A stretch of 64,000 nt of DNA from CAVWDU01 sp963840725 (GCA_963840725.1 CAWIZY010000016.1:1054001-1118000); one strand, 5' to 3'; shown: positions 43,336 through 50,850, counted from the stretch's first letter. The notes: generated by a model not told the origin, from the sequence alone. Program-made: numbers and translations.

Positions 43336-43895
43336 TGCTCTAGTCCCTCGGTTGAATCTGCTTCCACGGCCGATGCATTGGCAAAGTCCGGGTCCGCTAC
43401 TAATTTATCTATGTCGAGAACAGCCAGAAATTTATCTCCATGTTTGAATCCACCGAGACAAAAGTCTTTGAAGTCAGGATCAATGGCATGATCCATATCT
43501 CGCTCTTCAATCGGAAATCGCAGGCTGCGCTCAATGTCGCTCAGGGTGATGCCGAAACAGAAGCCGGAGCGGCGCACTACCATGCAGTAGTCCCGCACAC
43601 GGCCGGAATAGGGTACTTTTCTGAACAGTACATCGCCGCTGATGATGGGCAGCAGTAAGCCGCGGTGTGCGCCTACGCCTATCACCCAGGGTTTGGTACC
43701 CGGAACATGTGTCGTTACCGGTGTCTCGACGATTTCTTCCAGCTCGCCTTCGCCCACCAGAAGTGGCACGCCAGCAATGCTCAGCGACGTGCCCGCCCAG
43801 CGCATGACAGGATCGGCGAATTCAGGCGATGACACCGCCTCGTGACGATAATGTCGCTCCAGCAACTGCAGCGACTGTAAAGCCGTGACCGCCAT
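43332..43895 (-). CDS. CheW-domain protein (PilI-like)
   Basis: 187-residue adaptor with a single CheW domain. Typical segments are TSLSIAGVPLLVGEGELEEI, TTHVPGTKPWVIGVGAHRG, LLPIISGDVLFR and DYCMVVRRSGFCFGITLSD. It is placed between the response regulator and the receptor like PilI in Pil-Chp clusters. Its C terminus (DSTEGLEQ) reaches the receptor start in an ATGA overlap. It is somewhat divergent from the second CheW (32954) and probably has its own receptor interface. Confidence 0.88.
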   Translation of the reverse strand: MAVTALQSLQLLERHYRHEAVSSPEFADPVMRWAGTSLSIAGVPLLVGEGELEEIVETPVTTHVPGTKPWVIGVGAHRGLLLPIISGDVLFRKVPYSGRVRDYCMVVRRSGFCFGITLSDIERSLRFPIEERDMDHAIDPDFKDFCLGGFKHGDKFLAVLDIDKLVADPDFANASAVEADSTEGLEQ

Positions 43896-43897
43896 GC

Positions 43898-44308
43898 CTA
43901 GGCGGCCTTCCTGGCCTGGGTGTAGTTGTAGATCAGCTCACGCAGTACTGACTCGGGAGGAATTTTTGTGACATGCGCGTTTGCTCCACGCGCCTGCCCC
44001 TTGGCAATATCAAAGATACCGTCCGACGAAGAGAGCATCACGACCGGTGTATTGCGGGTGTCCTCAGCGTTGCGGATCAGAGTACAGGTTTGGTAACCAT
44101 CCAATTCTGGCATCGTAATATCCAGAAAAATAAGATCGGGCTTGAAGCGCCGCAGCATACCCAGTGCCTTGTAGCCATCTTCAGCACACTCTACTTCACA
44201 CCCCATTCCGCGCAGCGTATGGGACATCATCATGCGAATAGTTTTAGCGTCGTCAATAATCGCCACCTTCACGCCCGCTATGTTGAATTCTTCGGTTTGC
44301 TCCGTCAT
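43898..44308 (-). CDS. CheY-like single-domain response regulator (PilG/PilH-like)
   Basis: 136-residue receiver from the ATG at 44308 (MTEQTEEFNIAGVKVAIIDD), which has GAGGGA eight bases upstream; a longer reading to 44452 is rejected. The acidic pair is IIDDAKT (Asp19-Asp20), the phosphorylation site is Asp63 in LIFLDITMPELDG, and the conserved switch region is MLSSSDG. Lys115 is present in HVTKIPPE, but the usual KPF is replaced by KIP. It has no output domain. It lies two bases upstream of the CheW gene in one message and has a candidate promoter at 44366-44394. Only one stand-alone regulator exists here, whereas Pil-Chp systems usually have two (PilG, PilH). Confidence 0.9.
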   Translation of the reverse strand: MTEQTEEFNIAGVKVAIIDDAKTIRMMMSHTLRGMGCEVECAEDGYKALGMLRRFKPDLIFLDITMPELDGYQTCTLIRNAEDTRNTPVVMLSSSDGIFDIAKGQARGANAHVTKIPPESVLRELIYNYTQARKAA

Positions 44309-44365
44309 TTTCGTCCCTCGGTGTTTCCCGTGCCCGTGTCGGCAGCCAGTTACATTTGCCAGGAC

Positions 44366-44394
44366 AGTATTTTCTTTGAGGGTTTTTGCAGCAA
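44366..44394 (-). promoter_or_regulatory. Candidate promoter of the cheY-cheW-receptor genes
   Basis: Read on the minus strand: TTGCTG (44394-44389), a 17-bp spacer, AATACT (44371-44366), with the cheY start about 58 bases downstream. It lies in a 207-base gap, the largest inside the chemosensory cluster. Confidence 0.45.
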
Positions 44395-44396
44395 GT

Positions 44397-44412
44397 GAAA
44401 ACTGGAGTTTTC
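44397..44412. promoter_or_regulatory. Inverted repeat next to the cheY -35 box, candidate operator
   Basis: GAAAACT-GG-AGTTTTC, perfect 7-bp arms with a two-base centre, two bases upstream of the -35 box of the candidate promoter. The location suits an activator. A second small repeat, TTTCT-AG-AGAAA, overlaps its upstream side. Confidence 0.45.
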
Positions 44413-44515
44413 TAGAGAAAGCGCAAAGACGTTTGCTTGACCGAACATTCAAATGCCCGATCTTCCCAGCCAGGTATCGGACGACAGGATCTGGCTTAAC
44501 CCGGGTGTTGGTCTG

Positions 44516-45196
44516 TTAGAGTTCAGCCTCAATGGCGGCTGCAAGGCCCGCCGGACTGGCGGTGCGCTGGATGTGCCCGGTATTGATAGCGGCTTGCGGC
44601 ATCGCACCACACACAGCGGTCACCGGATCCTGAGCCCAGGCACGCAAACCGGAGCTGGCGACCAGGCCTAAACTTTCCACCCCGTCAGCACCCATTCCAC
44701 TCAAAAATATAACCCCCGGGCCAGGCAGTCTGACATCCGCAAAGGTTTTCAGCAGTTGGTCAATGTGCGGTGTATAGCGGTTTCTCCATCCAAACGTTGC
44801 CGGCGAGACACAACCGCTTGAATTTATACTGATCTGATTGCGGGGTGGCACCACTAGAATACGACCCCTGGTTAAACATCGGTGCCGGTCGGCTACCTGC
44901 AAACTGAATGCCGGATTCTCGAGCGTCAGTTCCTGGAGATGCTCCTGATGCAGCGGATCATAGTGCTGAGCGTATATAAATGCGACCGGTGGCGGTGTGC
45001 GAAAATAGTTCAGGAAGGCTTGCAAGGCGTCCCCGGCTCCGGTTGAGCCGGCTAAAAGCCACACTGATCTGACCTCGCGGTCGATACGGCAAGCTCCGGC
45101 AATGGAGTCTTGTTCGTTGCCCGGATGAGCCTTCATCTCAAAATTGGAACCCCGCTCAAAACACGTGGTGTTTAGAATATGCGTGAACTCATTCAC
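44516..45196 (-). CDS. CheB-type protein-glutamate methylesterase without receiver (ChpB-like)
   Basis: Removes methyl groups from receptor glutamates. The 226 residues form the esterase domain only. The catalytic triad is visible: Ser51 in LLAGSTGAGD, His78 in YAQHYDPLHQEH, Asp171 in FLSGMGADGVESL; AQDPVTAVCGAMPQAA is the family's late motif. There is no N-terminal receiver domain, so it cannot be activated by direct phosphorylation like enteric CheB. The start could also be the ATG 20 residues inside (MKAHPGNEQD). It precedes cheY, separated by 207 bases, and may be co-transcribed with the HTH-like and AAA+ genes. Confidence 0.88.
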   Translation of the reverse strand: MNEFTHILNTTCFERGSNFEMKAHPGNEQDSIAGACRIDREVRSVWLLAGSTGAGDALQAFLNYFRTPPPVAFIYAQHYDPLHQEHLQELTLENPAFSLQVADRHRCLTRGRILVVPPRNQISINSSGCVSPATFGWRNRYTPHIDQLLKTFADVRLPGPGVIFLSGMGADGVESLGLVASSGLRAWAQDPVTAVCGAMPQAAINTGHIQRTASPAGLAAAIEAEL

Positions 45197-45256
45197 ACGC
45201 TTACTGGTAGCGTGCTACAGCCCCTGCTAGGCGTGTTAGAGTCCATGTGAACCCGC

Positions 45257-45841
45257 TTACTCACTGGGGAACATATAGTTTTTGAACGGCTCCATATGGC
45301 CGGGCTGGAAGTCCTGCAGCTCATAGATATTTAATTTGTGCATAAAAGTCAGGCAGCGCTGAAAGACCTTGTCGGCCTGGTAAGCTGATGGAGGGATTTC
45401 ATATTTATCAGTGATTTGGGCAAAAATCATGGTGGCAATGTTGCGACGGCTCTGGTCTTCCCGATACATGGCATGATTGACAGGCGATGCAACCACCGGT
45501 GAACCATAAATTAAAAAAGCCTCCCAATGCCGGTAGTCCTGATTACCCTGCAACTGCGCAACAAGGAATCTGGCGATATTACGCAACACCAGCGGCGGCG
45601 GGACTACATCGCGCTGCAGCCATTTGCGCACGTCAGACTCCCGCCACTCACTATTGATCGCCATAATGCTGGTCACTCGACCCTCAGTCTGCGGTGGGGC
45701 TGCCCCGGACAGATCCCAGAGCATATTAAGGCGCGCTGAAAACCCCAGCGCTGCGGGCAATTCATCCACCGCCAGCTGACGATATTCCGCCTGATAATCC
45801 TGCAGGCTTTTCGATTTCTGGATACCCAGCTCAACCGCCAT
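45257..45841 (-). CDS. Unrecognised protein with a possible XRE-type HTH, paired with the AAA+ gene
   Basis: 194-residue protein I do not recognise. Residues about 34-97 look like an XRE/Cro-type DNA-binding domain: FSARLNMLWDLSGAAPPQTE opens it and SDVRKWLQRDVVPPPLVLRN with IARFLVAQL resembles the recognition helix and C-terminal helix. The remainder is helical and aromatic (HWEAFLIYGSPVVASPVNHA, FQRCLTFMHKLNIYELQDFQ), with no signal peptide or membrane segment. It overlaps the AAA+ gene by 11 bases, so the two are translated together and probably act together. The HTH assignment is a visual judgement and may be wrong. Confidence 0.65.
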   Translation of the reverse strand: MAVELGIQKSKSLQDYQAEYRQLAVDELPAALGFSARLNMLWDLSGAAPPQTEGRVTSIMAINSEWRESDVRKWLQRDVVPPPLVLRNIARFLVAQLQGNQDYRHWEAFLIYGSPVVASPVNHAMYREDQSRRNIATMIFAQITDKYEIPPSAYQADKVFQRCLTFMHKLNIYELQDFQPGHMEPFKNYMFPSE

Positions 45842-47141
45842 TGGTACTGTCCTCCAGGTTTTTCAAGCGCTTTTGGTACGTGGGTACCGACACCGCCATT
45901 ATTTGTGCCCGGAGCTTCACACTGGCCTGGTCAGCGTGCTTCTCAAGGTGTGCCATCAAGAGCCCTGTGACCTGGTCCAGTGGGCCGGTCTCCGGCACCG
46001 GAATCCCCCGGATCCACTCGCCGACCAGTCGCCGACACTCCCGCCAGCTCTGCTCTGATCTGCGTGTTTTCTCGCGTTCCAAAGTCTTTGGCAGCCATCG
46101 GTTGATGTTTCTGGAGCGGGTATGCAGAAACTCGGCCGCCGCTGGGGCATCGTCTTTGTAGCGCTCGGTAACAGCCAGAATAACCTCGTCGGCCAGCCAG
46201 TCACCCAAAGGGAGTATCCCGGTGCCGCCCAACACGCGCCTGACCGCTTCTGCAATTGCCAGGTCCAGCTCCTCCAAGGCCGTTGGAACATATTCTTCTT
46301 CCTGGGGTGCGTCGCTCTCCACTTCGTCCAGAAAAGGTTTTAACTCGGGTGGGGACCATGATGTGTCGTTCCCGTCGTCCCGGTAGATACCCAGATCCAC
46401 CGGGGTTAGCCAGTCCTTTTGGCTGCTATCCAGTGCGGCGACAATTCGCTGGCGCATTTCAGTAATATTGCCTGGCCATTCATAGGACAGCATTGCTTTC
46501 TCAGCGTCAGGCGTAAAACCTTTCATGACCCGTGAACGGTCGGCACACTCCTGGCCCAAAATCTTATGCGCCCAACGCAGCACAGCCTGTTTGCGATCTC
46601 TTATCGGTGGTACGTGGATGGGATAGCCGGCGAACACGCTGGCGAGCTTTTCCGTGAGGCCCCCGTTTGTCATAAGATGCTCAATACTGTCACCGAACAA
46701 GGCAACAAATTTAGCGTTAGGCAGGTAACGCGCGGGACTCACATCGGCAAGGGTTCGCGTGCTCAGCTGCCGAGCCAGCTTGTTTTGGGCATCGGGATTC
46801 ATCAGGTCCGGTGACTTGAAGACCAGCGTATTACCCTCCGCATTGGCCAGCTCCTGGCCTATCCGGGAAATCGCCTCTTCTCGATTACGAAACTCCCGAC
46901 AATCGATGGCAACAATATCACCGCCGCCCCGCCGGCTCTCCTGTTGCACAACTTTTGCGATATACATCTTGCCCGTACCACGAGCACCGATAACGGCAAT
47001 CGGGATGTCGGTACCGGCCAAAAACCTGGCCTGATCCACCGCCCCTTCCATGTTGTCTATGACATAGCCCTTGATTGTCGCATCGTCGGGAAACTCTTCC
47101 TGCAGCAGGCGGAGTTGAGGGTCATCCAGGGGTCGGTACAT
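45831..47141 (-). CDS. AAA+ protein derived from sigma54 activators, lacking GAFTGA
   Basis: 436 residues. The central AAA+ domain (about 30-250) resembles NtrC-type activators: Walker A IGARGTGKMYIAKVV (52-60), an AGYPIHVPPIRDRK segment equivalent to the PIxLPPLRxR region, and YEWPGNITEMRQRIVAAL for WPGNVREL. Only about 50 residues separate Walker A from the Walker B position, where NTLVFKSPDL lacks the acidic D-E pair, and there is no GAFTGA loop to contact sigma54. A C-terminal segment (about 335-352, AAEFLHTRSRNINRWLPK) resembles the Fis-type HTH. It is the first gene of the chemosensory cluster. It likely does not activate sigma54 promoters; ATP hydrolysis is doubtful. Its role is unknown. 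Confidence 0.75.
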   Translation of the reverse strand: MYRPLDDPQLRLLQEEFPDDATIKGYVIDNMEGAVDQARFLAGTDIPIAVIGARGTGKMYIAKVVQQESRRGGGDIVAIDCREFRNREEAISRIGQELANAEGNTLVFKSPDLMNPDAQNKLARQLSTRTLADVSPARYLPNAKFVALFGDSIEHLMTNGGLTEKLASVFAGYPIHVPPIRDRKQAVLRWAHKILGQECADRSRVMKGFTPDAEKAMLSYEWPGNITEMRQRIVAALDSSQKDWLTPVDLGIYRDDGNDTSWSPPELKPFLDEVESDAPQEEEYVPTALEELDLAIAEAVRRVLGGTGILPLGDWLADEVILAVTERYKDDAPAAAEFLHTRSRNINRWLPKTLEREKTRRSEQSWRECRRLVGEWIRGIPVPETGPLDQVTGLLMAHLEKHADQASVKLRAQIMAVSVPTYQKRLKNLEDSTNGG

Positions 47142-47267
47142 GTGCTGTTAATCCATCAGCGGCGTGGCTCATTGAGCGGGTCAATCCCGCAGGGTAAACG
47201 TAGCTCAGCCGTATCTTGAAGGGAAGCGATTGGACCTGAACTCGCCTGGATAACTGGGTATTTCGGC

Positions 47268-47328
47268 AAAAACCGCTCAAGAAGCCGCCTCAGGTGCCGC
47301 CGCAGAGAGACCTCGCGGCCCAGCGGTT
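47268..47328 (-). terminator. Intrinsic-type terminator downstream of rlmA
   Basis: On the minus strand AACCGCT (47328-47322), overlapping the rlmA TAA stop, pairs with AGCGGTT (47277-47271), enclosing an inner GCCGC/GCGGC stem, and a TTTTT run follows (47272-47268). It separates rlmA from the AAA+ gene that starts 127 bases further on. Confidence 0.6.
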
Positions 47329-48163
47329 AAGCCTTCCGCATAAGGCGAATCGATACGTCAACGCTCACCATGAGTTCCTTCAGGGCGAGCGCTCGGTCCC
47401 GGCCCTCCATTGACGCTCGAAAAAAGTGGGGGGTCATTAACAACAGATCTGCAAGTACTGCCTGCTCCAGCGACGCGCTTTCGTAGGTGAGTGACCTCGC
47501 TTGCACCAGATCAAACTGACCAGGAACCGCATCCGCGCCCAACCTGGACTTTACCTCAGGATAAATCAGTTCTCGCAGTTGGCGCAGGTGGTTCTCGCCA
47601 GAACGAACCTGCGCCAGCAGCCCGGACGGCTTGAGCACACGCGCAAATTCAGCAAAGTCTGGGAACCCAAACAAATCCAGTATGATATCGGCAGACGCGT
47701 CTACCAGCGGGATGCCACGATTGCTGGCAACCATCCAGGTGGCAGGAAAACGGCGTGCAGCCACTTGCACAGCCCATTTGGAAATATCAAACCCGACACA
47801 AGCGGGCTCAAGCTGGGCTGTCTGGCGAAGCATCTCCCTGAACTGCTGCAGGTAATACCCCTCACCGCAGCCAGCATCCACGACGAGACAGCCATCCTTG
47901 GAATAGGGCAGTAGCAACTCGCCGATACTGTCGGCAATTGGCTGATAATGTCCCCCTTGCAGGAATCGATGCCGGGCACCGATCATGGCCCGATCGTCAC
48001 CGGGATCACGCGAACGCTTATCCTGCACGCCCAATAAATTCACATACCCCTGTCGGGCGACATCAAAGGCATGCTGCTTGCCACAGCGCAAACTGCCGCC
48101 CTCTAACGCCAGCGGCAGGCCATCAAGCGGACAACGCAGTGAGGGATGAAAGGAAAATGGCAT
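47327..48163 (-). CDS. rlmA: 23S rRNA (guanine-N1)-methyltransferase RlmA-like
   Basis: AdoMet-dependent methyltransferase related to RlmA(I), which methylates G745 of 23S rRNA. It has 278 residues. The N-terminal zinc-finger-like part reads CPLDG...CGKQHAFD: residues Cys11, Cys27 and His31 match the E. coli ligands in spacing, but Asp14 replaces the second Cys. Then FDVARQGYVNLLGVQDKRSR DPGDD, MIGARHRFLQGGHYQPI and the AdoMet motif VVDAGCGEGYYLQQF are all close to RlmA. Substrate choice (G745 or a related site) is inferred. The stop codon lies in the terminator stem. Confidence 0.88.
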   Translation of the reverse strand: MPFSFHPSLRCPLDGLPLALEGGSLRCGKQHAFDVARQGYVNLLGVQDKRSRDPGDDRAMIGARHRFLQGGHYQPIADSIGELLLPYSKDGCLVVDAGCGEGYYLQQFREMLRQTAQLEPACVGFDISKWAVQVAARRFPATWMVASNRGIPLVDASADIILDLFGFPDFAEFARVLKPSGLLAQVRSGENHLRQLRELIYPEVKSRLGADAVPGQFDLVQARSLTYESASLEQAVLADLLLMTPHFFRASMEGRDRALALKELMVSVDVSIRLMRKA

Positions 48164-48423
48164 GGCTATTGCGAGGCTCGCTGTAAAGAATCACCGATTG
48201 AGGCATGGCATTCTGCCACACCGCGATCAGCTGCTGGTGATTTGGGAGAATCGCCATGTATGGCACTGGGCCAGGGGTGGCACAAACCAGGTGGCCATAC
48301 CCCACACTGGAGAGCCGCCGGGGTTAGTTTGCACTCACTTATCTGCTCATTGGGAGTGCGCAGTACCGGGCTCCGGTGTAGCGACTTTGTTGCGCTGCTC
48401 GCAGGGGTTGTAATTCTCTGCGC

Positions 48424-49050
48424 TCAATAGAGTCGCTTGTCTTCATCGTCCTTGATTAACGCTTCAACCGCCTCCAGTGGGGCTGGTATTGCGGCCGCAT
48501 CCTTCATTGTTTCAGCCAAAGTCGGCAGACCCTCGAGGGAGGGCCAGTGCTCCGGTAACCAGAGACGTGAGCGGATGATGCTCTTTGCGCAGTGGAAGAA
48601 GGCTTCTTCTACATGTACGGCAATCGCCAGATTGGGCGTTTTTCCGTTAGCAGTCATGCTTTCGAGAACCGGGGTATCGCACACAAGCTCGGCTCTGCCA
48701 CTAATGCGAAGAGTTTCTCCCTTCCCTGGAATCAAAAAAATCAATCCTATCCGGGGTGACTGAAAGAGATTGCTGAAAGTATCGAAGCGTTGGTTTCCTG
48801 GTCGATCCGGAATTACCAGCGTGTCACTGTCCAACACCCGCACGAAACCGGGCGCATCGCCCTTGGGGGAAATGTCCATCCGGCCTTTAGAGTCGCTGGA
48901 TGCAATGAGCACAAACGGAGCGCGGCTGATAAATGCCCGGCAGTGTCGATCGAGTGAAGAGAGTGTCTTCTCAACAACGGGCGGGGCAATAGGCTCACCC
49001 ATTAACGCTCGTAACTCAGCCTCAGATCGAACAATGTCACTAAATTGCAT
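48424..49050 (-). CDS. PPOX-class flavin-binding protein (pyridoxamine phosphate oxidase fold)
   Basis: 208-residue split-barrel protein resembling the FMN-dependent PPOX-type flavoproteins of the MSMEG_1061/DR2398 group. Segments are FISRAPFVLIASSDSKGRMD, ISPKGDAPGFVRVLDSDTLV, IPDRPGNQRFDTFSNLFQSP and RIGLIFLIPGKGETLRISG, the pattern for FMN phosphate and dimer contacts; HCAKSIIRSRLW near residue 155 is also conserved. The substrate and physiological role are unknown. It is a single-gene unit, 260 bases from rlmA; the stretch 48164-48423 contains nothing I can name. Confidence 0.85.
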   Translation of the reverse strand: MQFSDIVRSEAELRALMGEPIAPPVVEKTLSSLDRHCRAFISRAPFVLIASSDSKGRMDISPKGDAPGFVRVLDSDTLVIPDRPGNQRFDTFSNLFQSPRIGLIFLIPGKGETLRISGRAELVCDTPVLESMTANGKTPNLAIAVHVEEAFFHCAKSIIRSRLWLPEHWPSLEGLPTLAETMKDAAAIPAPLEAVEALIKDDEDKRLY

Positions 49051-49642
49051 TTTTATCTCCTGCTGATTTTTGAACTGCTGTACCAGTCCCGACTTGCGCT
49101 ACATAACGCTTCAGGTTTAAGGGATTCACGGAGGGTGGTCCATGGCTGAACAGAATTGATGCCCGATGTTTCCGCAGGAACGTTTTTTGGTTATGAGCGG
49201 GGGCATGGATATCCCAAAAAATCCCTCACATCGGTTGAGTAAGATACGTAGCGCTTGTGTTGGAGCTGATAAATTCTCATGTACCGGCGTCGATTCTGCC
49301 AATGAGTTCCTGTGCCCGATAACACGTTGCTAGACGGCAGTCCAAGCGACGATCAGGGACCCTTTCACGAGTCAGTCCAGATCACTTCCGTAAAGTAGAC
49401 GGATGTCATTGTTGGGTCCCATCATAAATGAAAATAGAGAAATGCCTAAGTAATTGTTTTCATTCCCCTTTAACAAAGGTGAATGAGAAACAGAAAGAGA
49501 TTTTCTCACGATATTTGCTCCAATCGGGAAATTCTCAGGCTATTTGCTAAGATAGCCTCCTATCATTGGGTTAGCCCTGACCGAGCTCTCAACGCCACCA
49601 TCTACCAGCATCCGCTTTCATCTTTCCGTTGTTTCTAGGCCA
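49051..49642. other. Gene-free stretch upstream of the PPOX gene
   Basis: About 590 bases with no supported gene on either strand and lower GC than the surroundings in its middle (49430-49560). It holds the imperfect dyad at 49461-49485, a 7-bp repeat TGAGAAA/TTTCTCA (49484-49508) and a GTTTCC/GGAAC hairpin with TTTTTT near 49166-49188 on the plus strand with no gene before it. Confidence 0.5.
49461..49485. repeat. 25-bp imperfect dyad in the gene-free stretch
   Basis: CATTC-C-CCTTT-AAC-AAAGG-T-GAATG: ten paired bases with one mismatch and a three-base centre. It could be an operator or a small hairpin; no T-run follows on either side. Confidence 0.4.
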
Positions 49643-49747
49643 CTGAATAATGGCAATGCCCTGATGAGTCCAGCGCAAGCGGCGGATGGCCGCCCCCCTT
49701 GCGCTAGACGCTTCAGAGCTCCGCTGAGCGCGATTGCCATTATTCAG
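49643..49747. repeat. 105-bp palindromic element with 15-bp terminal inverted repeats
   Basis: CTGAATAATGGCAAT (49643-49657) is matched perfectly by ATTGCCATTATTCAG (49733-49747). Inside are AGCGCAAG (49672-49679) with CTTGCGCT (49698-49705) and GGCGG with CCGCC closing an ATGG loop. CTGA/TCAG and GTC/GAC flank the inner stem. The right end contains the stop codon of the AraC gene. It looks like a small non-coding mobile palindrome or a structured RNA end; no terminator T-run. Confidence 0.7.
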
Positions 49748-50733
49748 AGGTGCTCTGTTTGTCTAAATCGGCCTGGTGTCATGCCTGTCCAACTCTTGAA
49801 CGCACGGTTGAATGCGCTTTGATCGGAGTAACCCAGCAAGAGAGGGATTTCTGAAAGCATAAGGGAAGTACGGGATAAATAGCGACGGGCGAGCTGTTCT
49901 CGCACAGCGTCATGCAGTGCCTGATAGGAAAGCTTATAGCCGGCCAGCCTGCGTTGTAACGTCCTGGTGGACAGATTCATTCCCTGGGCCACTGTCGGCA
50001 GGGTTGCGCCACCCTCTGGAATCGACTTCAATAACACTGATTGCAGACATTTCAGGAAAGGGTCGTCGGTACCCGCCACAGTGGAAAACGCGATCTGCTG
50101 CTGCTGGCGCATCGCGCGGAAGTTTTCCGGCAAGGCCACCAGGCTGGACCGTTGGATCGTATCGGCATCAAAAGTTAGCCCTGGATAGTCCGAGTTAAAC
50201 ATGACTTGGCAGTCGAAAAATCGCTGAAAAGGCATGATATCAGCCGGCTCATCCCCGGTCAGAGAGACGGACATTAGGTCACAACCGCCGGGGAATCGCT
50301 GTCGAAGAAAAGTAACCAGCGCAGTCAGGCCAACTTGCACAAACGTAGCGTTGTCATTGCCAAGCTGATCAGACCAGGCGAGCGTCCAAACCGAATCACC
50401 TCGCGATAGCTCCGCAAAATTGACACCATAAAAGTGTCGCTCACAGAGCAGGTATGTATCCAGTGCGTCTGCAAGGTTATCACTATTGAGCAGCAGGTAA
50501 CCCAGAACACCGGCATGTTTGACTTGAACTTCAGCCCCGATCTGCAGCCCCACAGACTCGCCGGGACAAAGTTCTTCCGCCTTATTTAATAAACCGTGCC
50601 AATCCTCAACACTCACAGTATCTTGTTGCGAGACCAGGGCCAGCCTTGTCTCCAGACTTTCGCAGACAATCCCCCTACGAACCATCCATAGGTGGAGGAT
50701 CTGACTAAAACTGCCCGATATTCGTATTACCAT
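49744..50733 (-). CDS. AraC-family transcriptional regulator (OruR/ArgR-like N-terminal domain)
   Basis: 329 residues from the ATG at 50733 (MVIRISGSFSQILHLWMVRR), with AAAGG about eleven bases upstream; a longer start at 50784 is rejected because it runs through the promoter. The N-terminal 200 residues resemble the AraC-type arabinose-binding-like domain (GESVGLQIGAEVQVKHAGVL GYLLL). The C-terminal double HTH is clear: LPTVAQGMNLSTRTLQRRLA with LMLSEIPLLLGYSDQSAFNR and AFKSWTGMTPGRFRQ. It is divergent from the dioxygenase gene, the usual arrangement for a regulator of the neighbouring pathway; the ligand is unknown. Its stop codon lies in the 105-bp palindrome. Confidence 0.9.
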   Translation of the reverse strand: MVIRISGSFSQILHLWMVRRGIVCESLETRLALVSQQDTVSVEDWHGLLNKAEELCPGESVGLQIGAEVQVKHAGVLGYLLLNSDNLADALDTYLLCERHFYGVNFAELSRGDSVWTLAWSDQLGNDNATFVQVGLTALVTFLRQRFPGGCDLMSVSLTGDEPADIMPFQRFFDCQVMFNSDYPGLTFDADTIQRSSLVALPENFRAMRQQQQIAFSTVAGTDDPFLKCLQSVLLKSIPEGGATLPTVAQGMNLSTRTLQRRLAGYKLSYQALHDAVREQLARRYLSRTSLMLSEIPLLLGYSDQSAFNRAFKSWTGMTPGRFRQTEHL

Positions 50734-50755
50734 GTGCCCACTGCCTTTGGCGTTA

Positions 50756-50784
50756 TATGTATAAACAATGGCGTAGTATGTCAA
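50756..50784 (-). promoter_or_regulatory. Promoter of the AraC-family gene
   Basis: On the minus strand TTGACA (50784-50779), a 17-bp spacer, TACATA (50761-50756). The consensus -35 box and short leader (about 16 bases) fit the start at 50733. The divergent dioxygenase gene shares the 117-base region; a TATTAT near 50806 may be its -10. Confidence 0.55.
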
Positions 50785-50850
50785 TCATATGGTGTTTGAT
50801 CTACCTATTATCGGATGCGAAAGCAAAAGTATGGGATCAAAATTGTGGGT

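Noticed and set aside
49658..49710. Hammerhead ribozyme suggested by CTGATGAGTC
   Set aside because: After the helix the expected GAAA core is absent (AGACGCT instead), and CTGA pairs with TCAG in the long hairpin.
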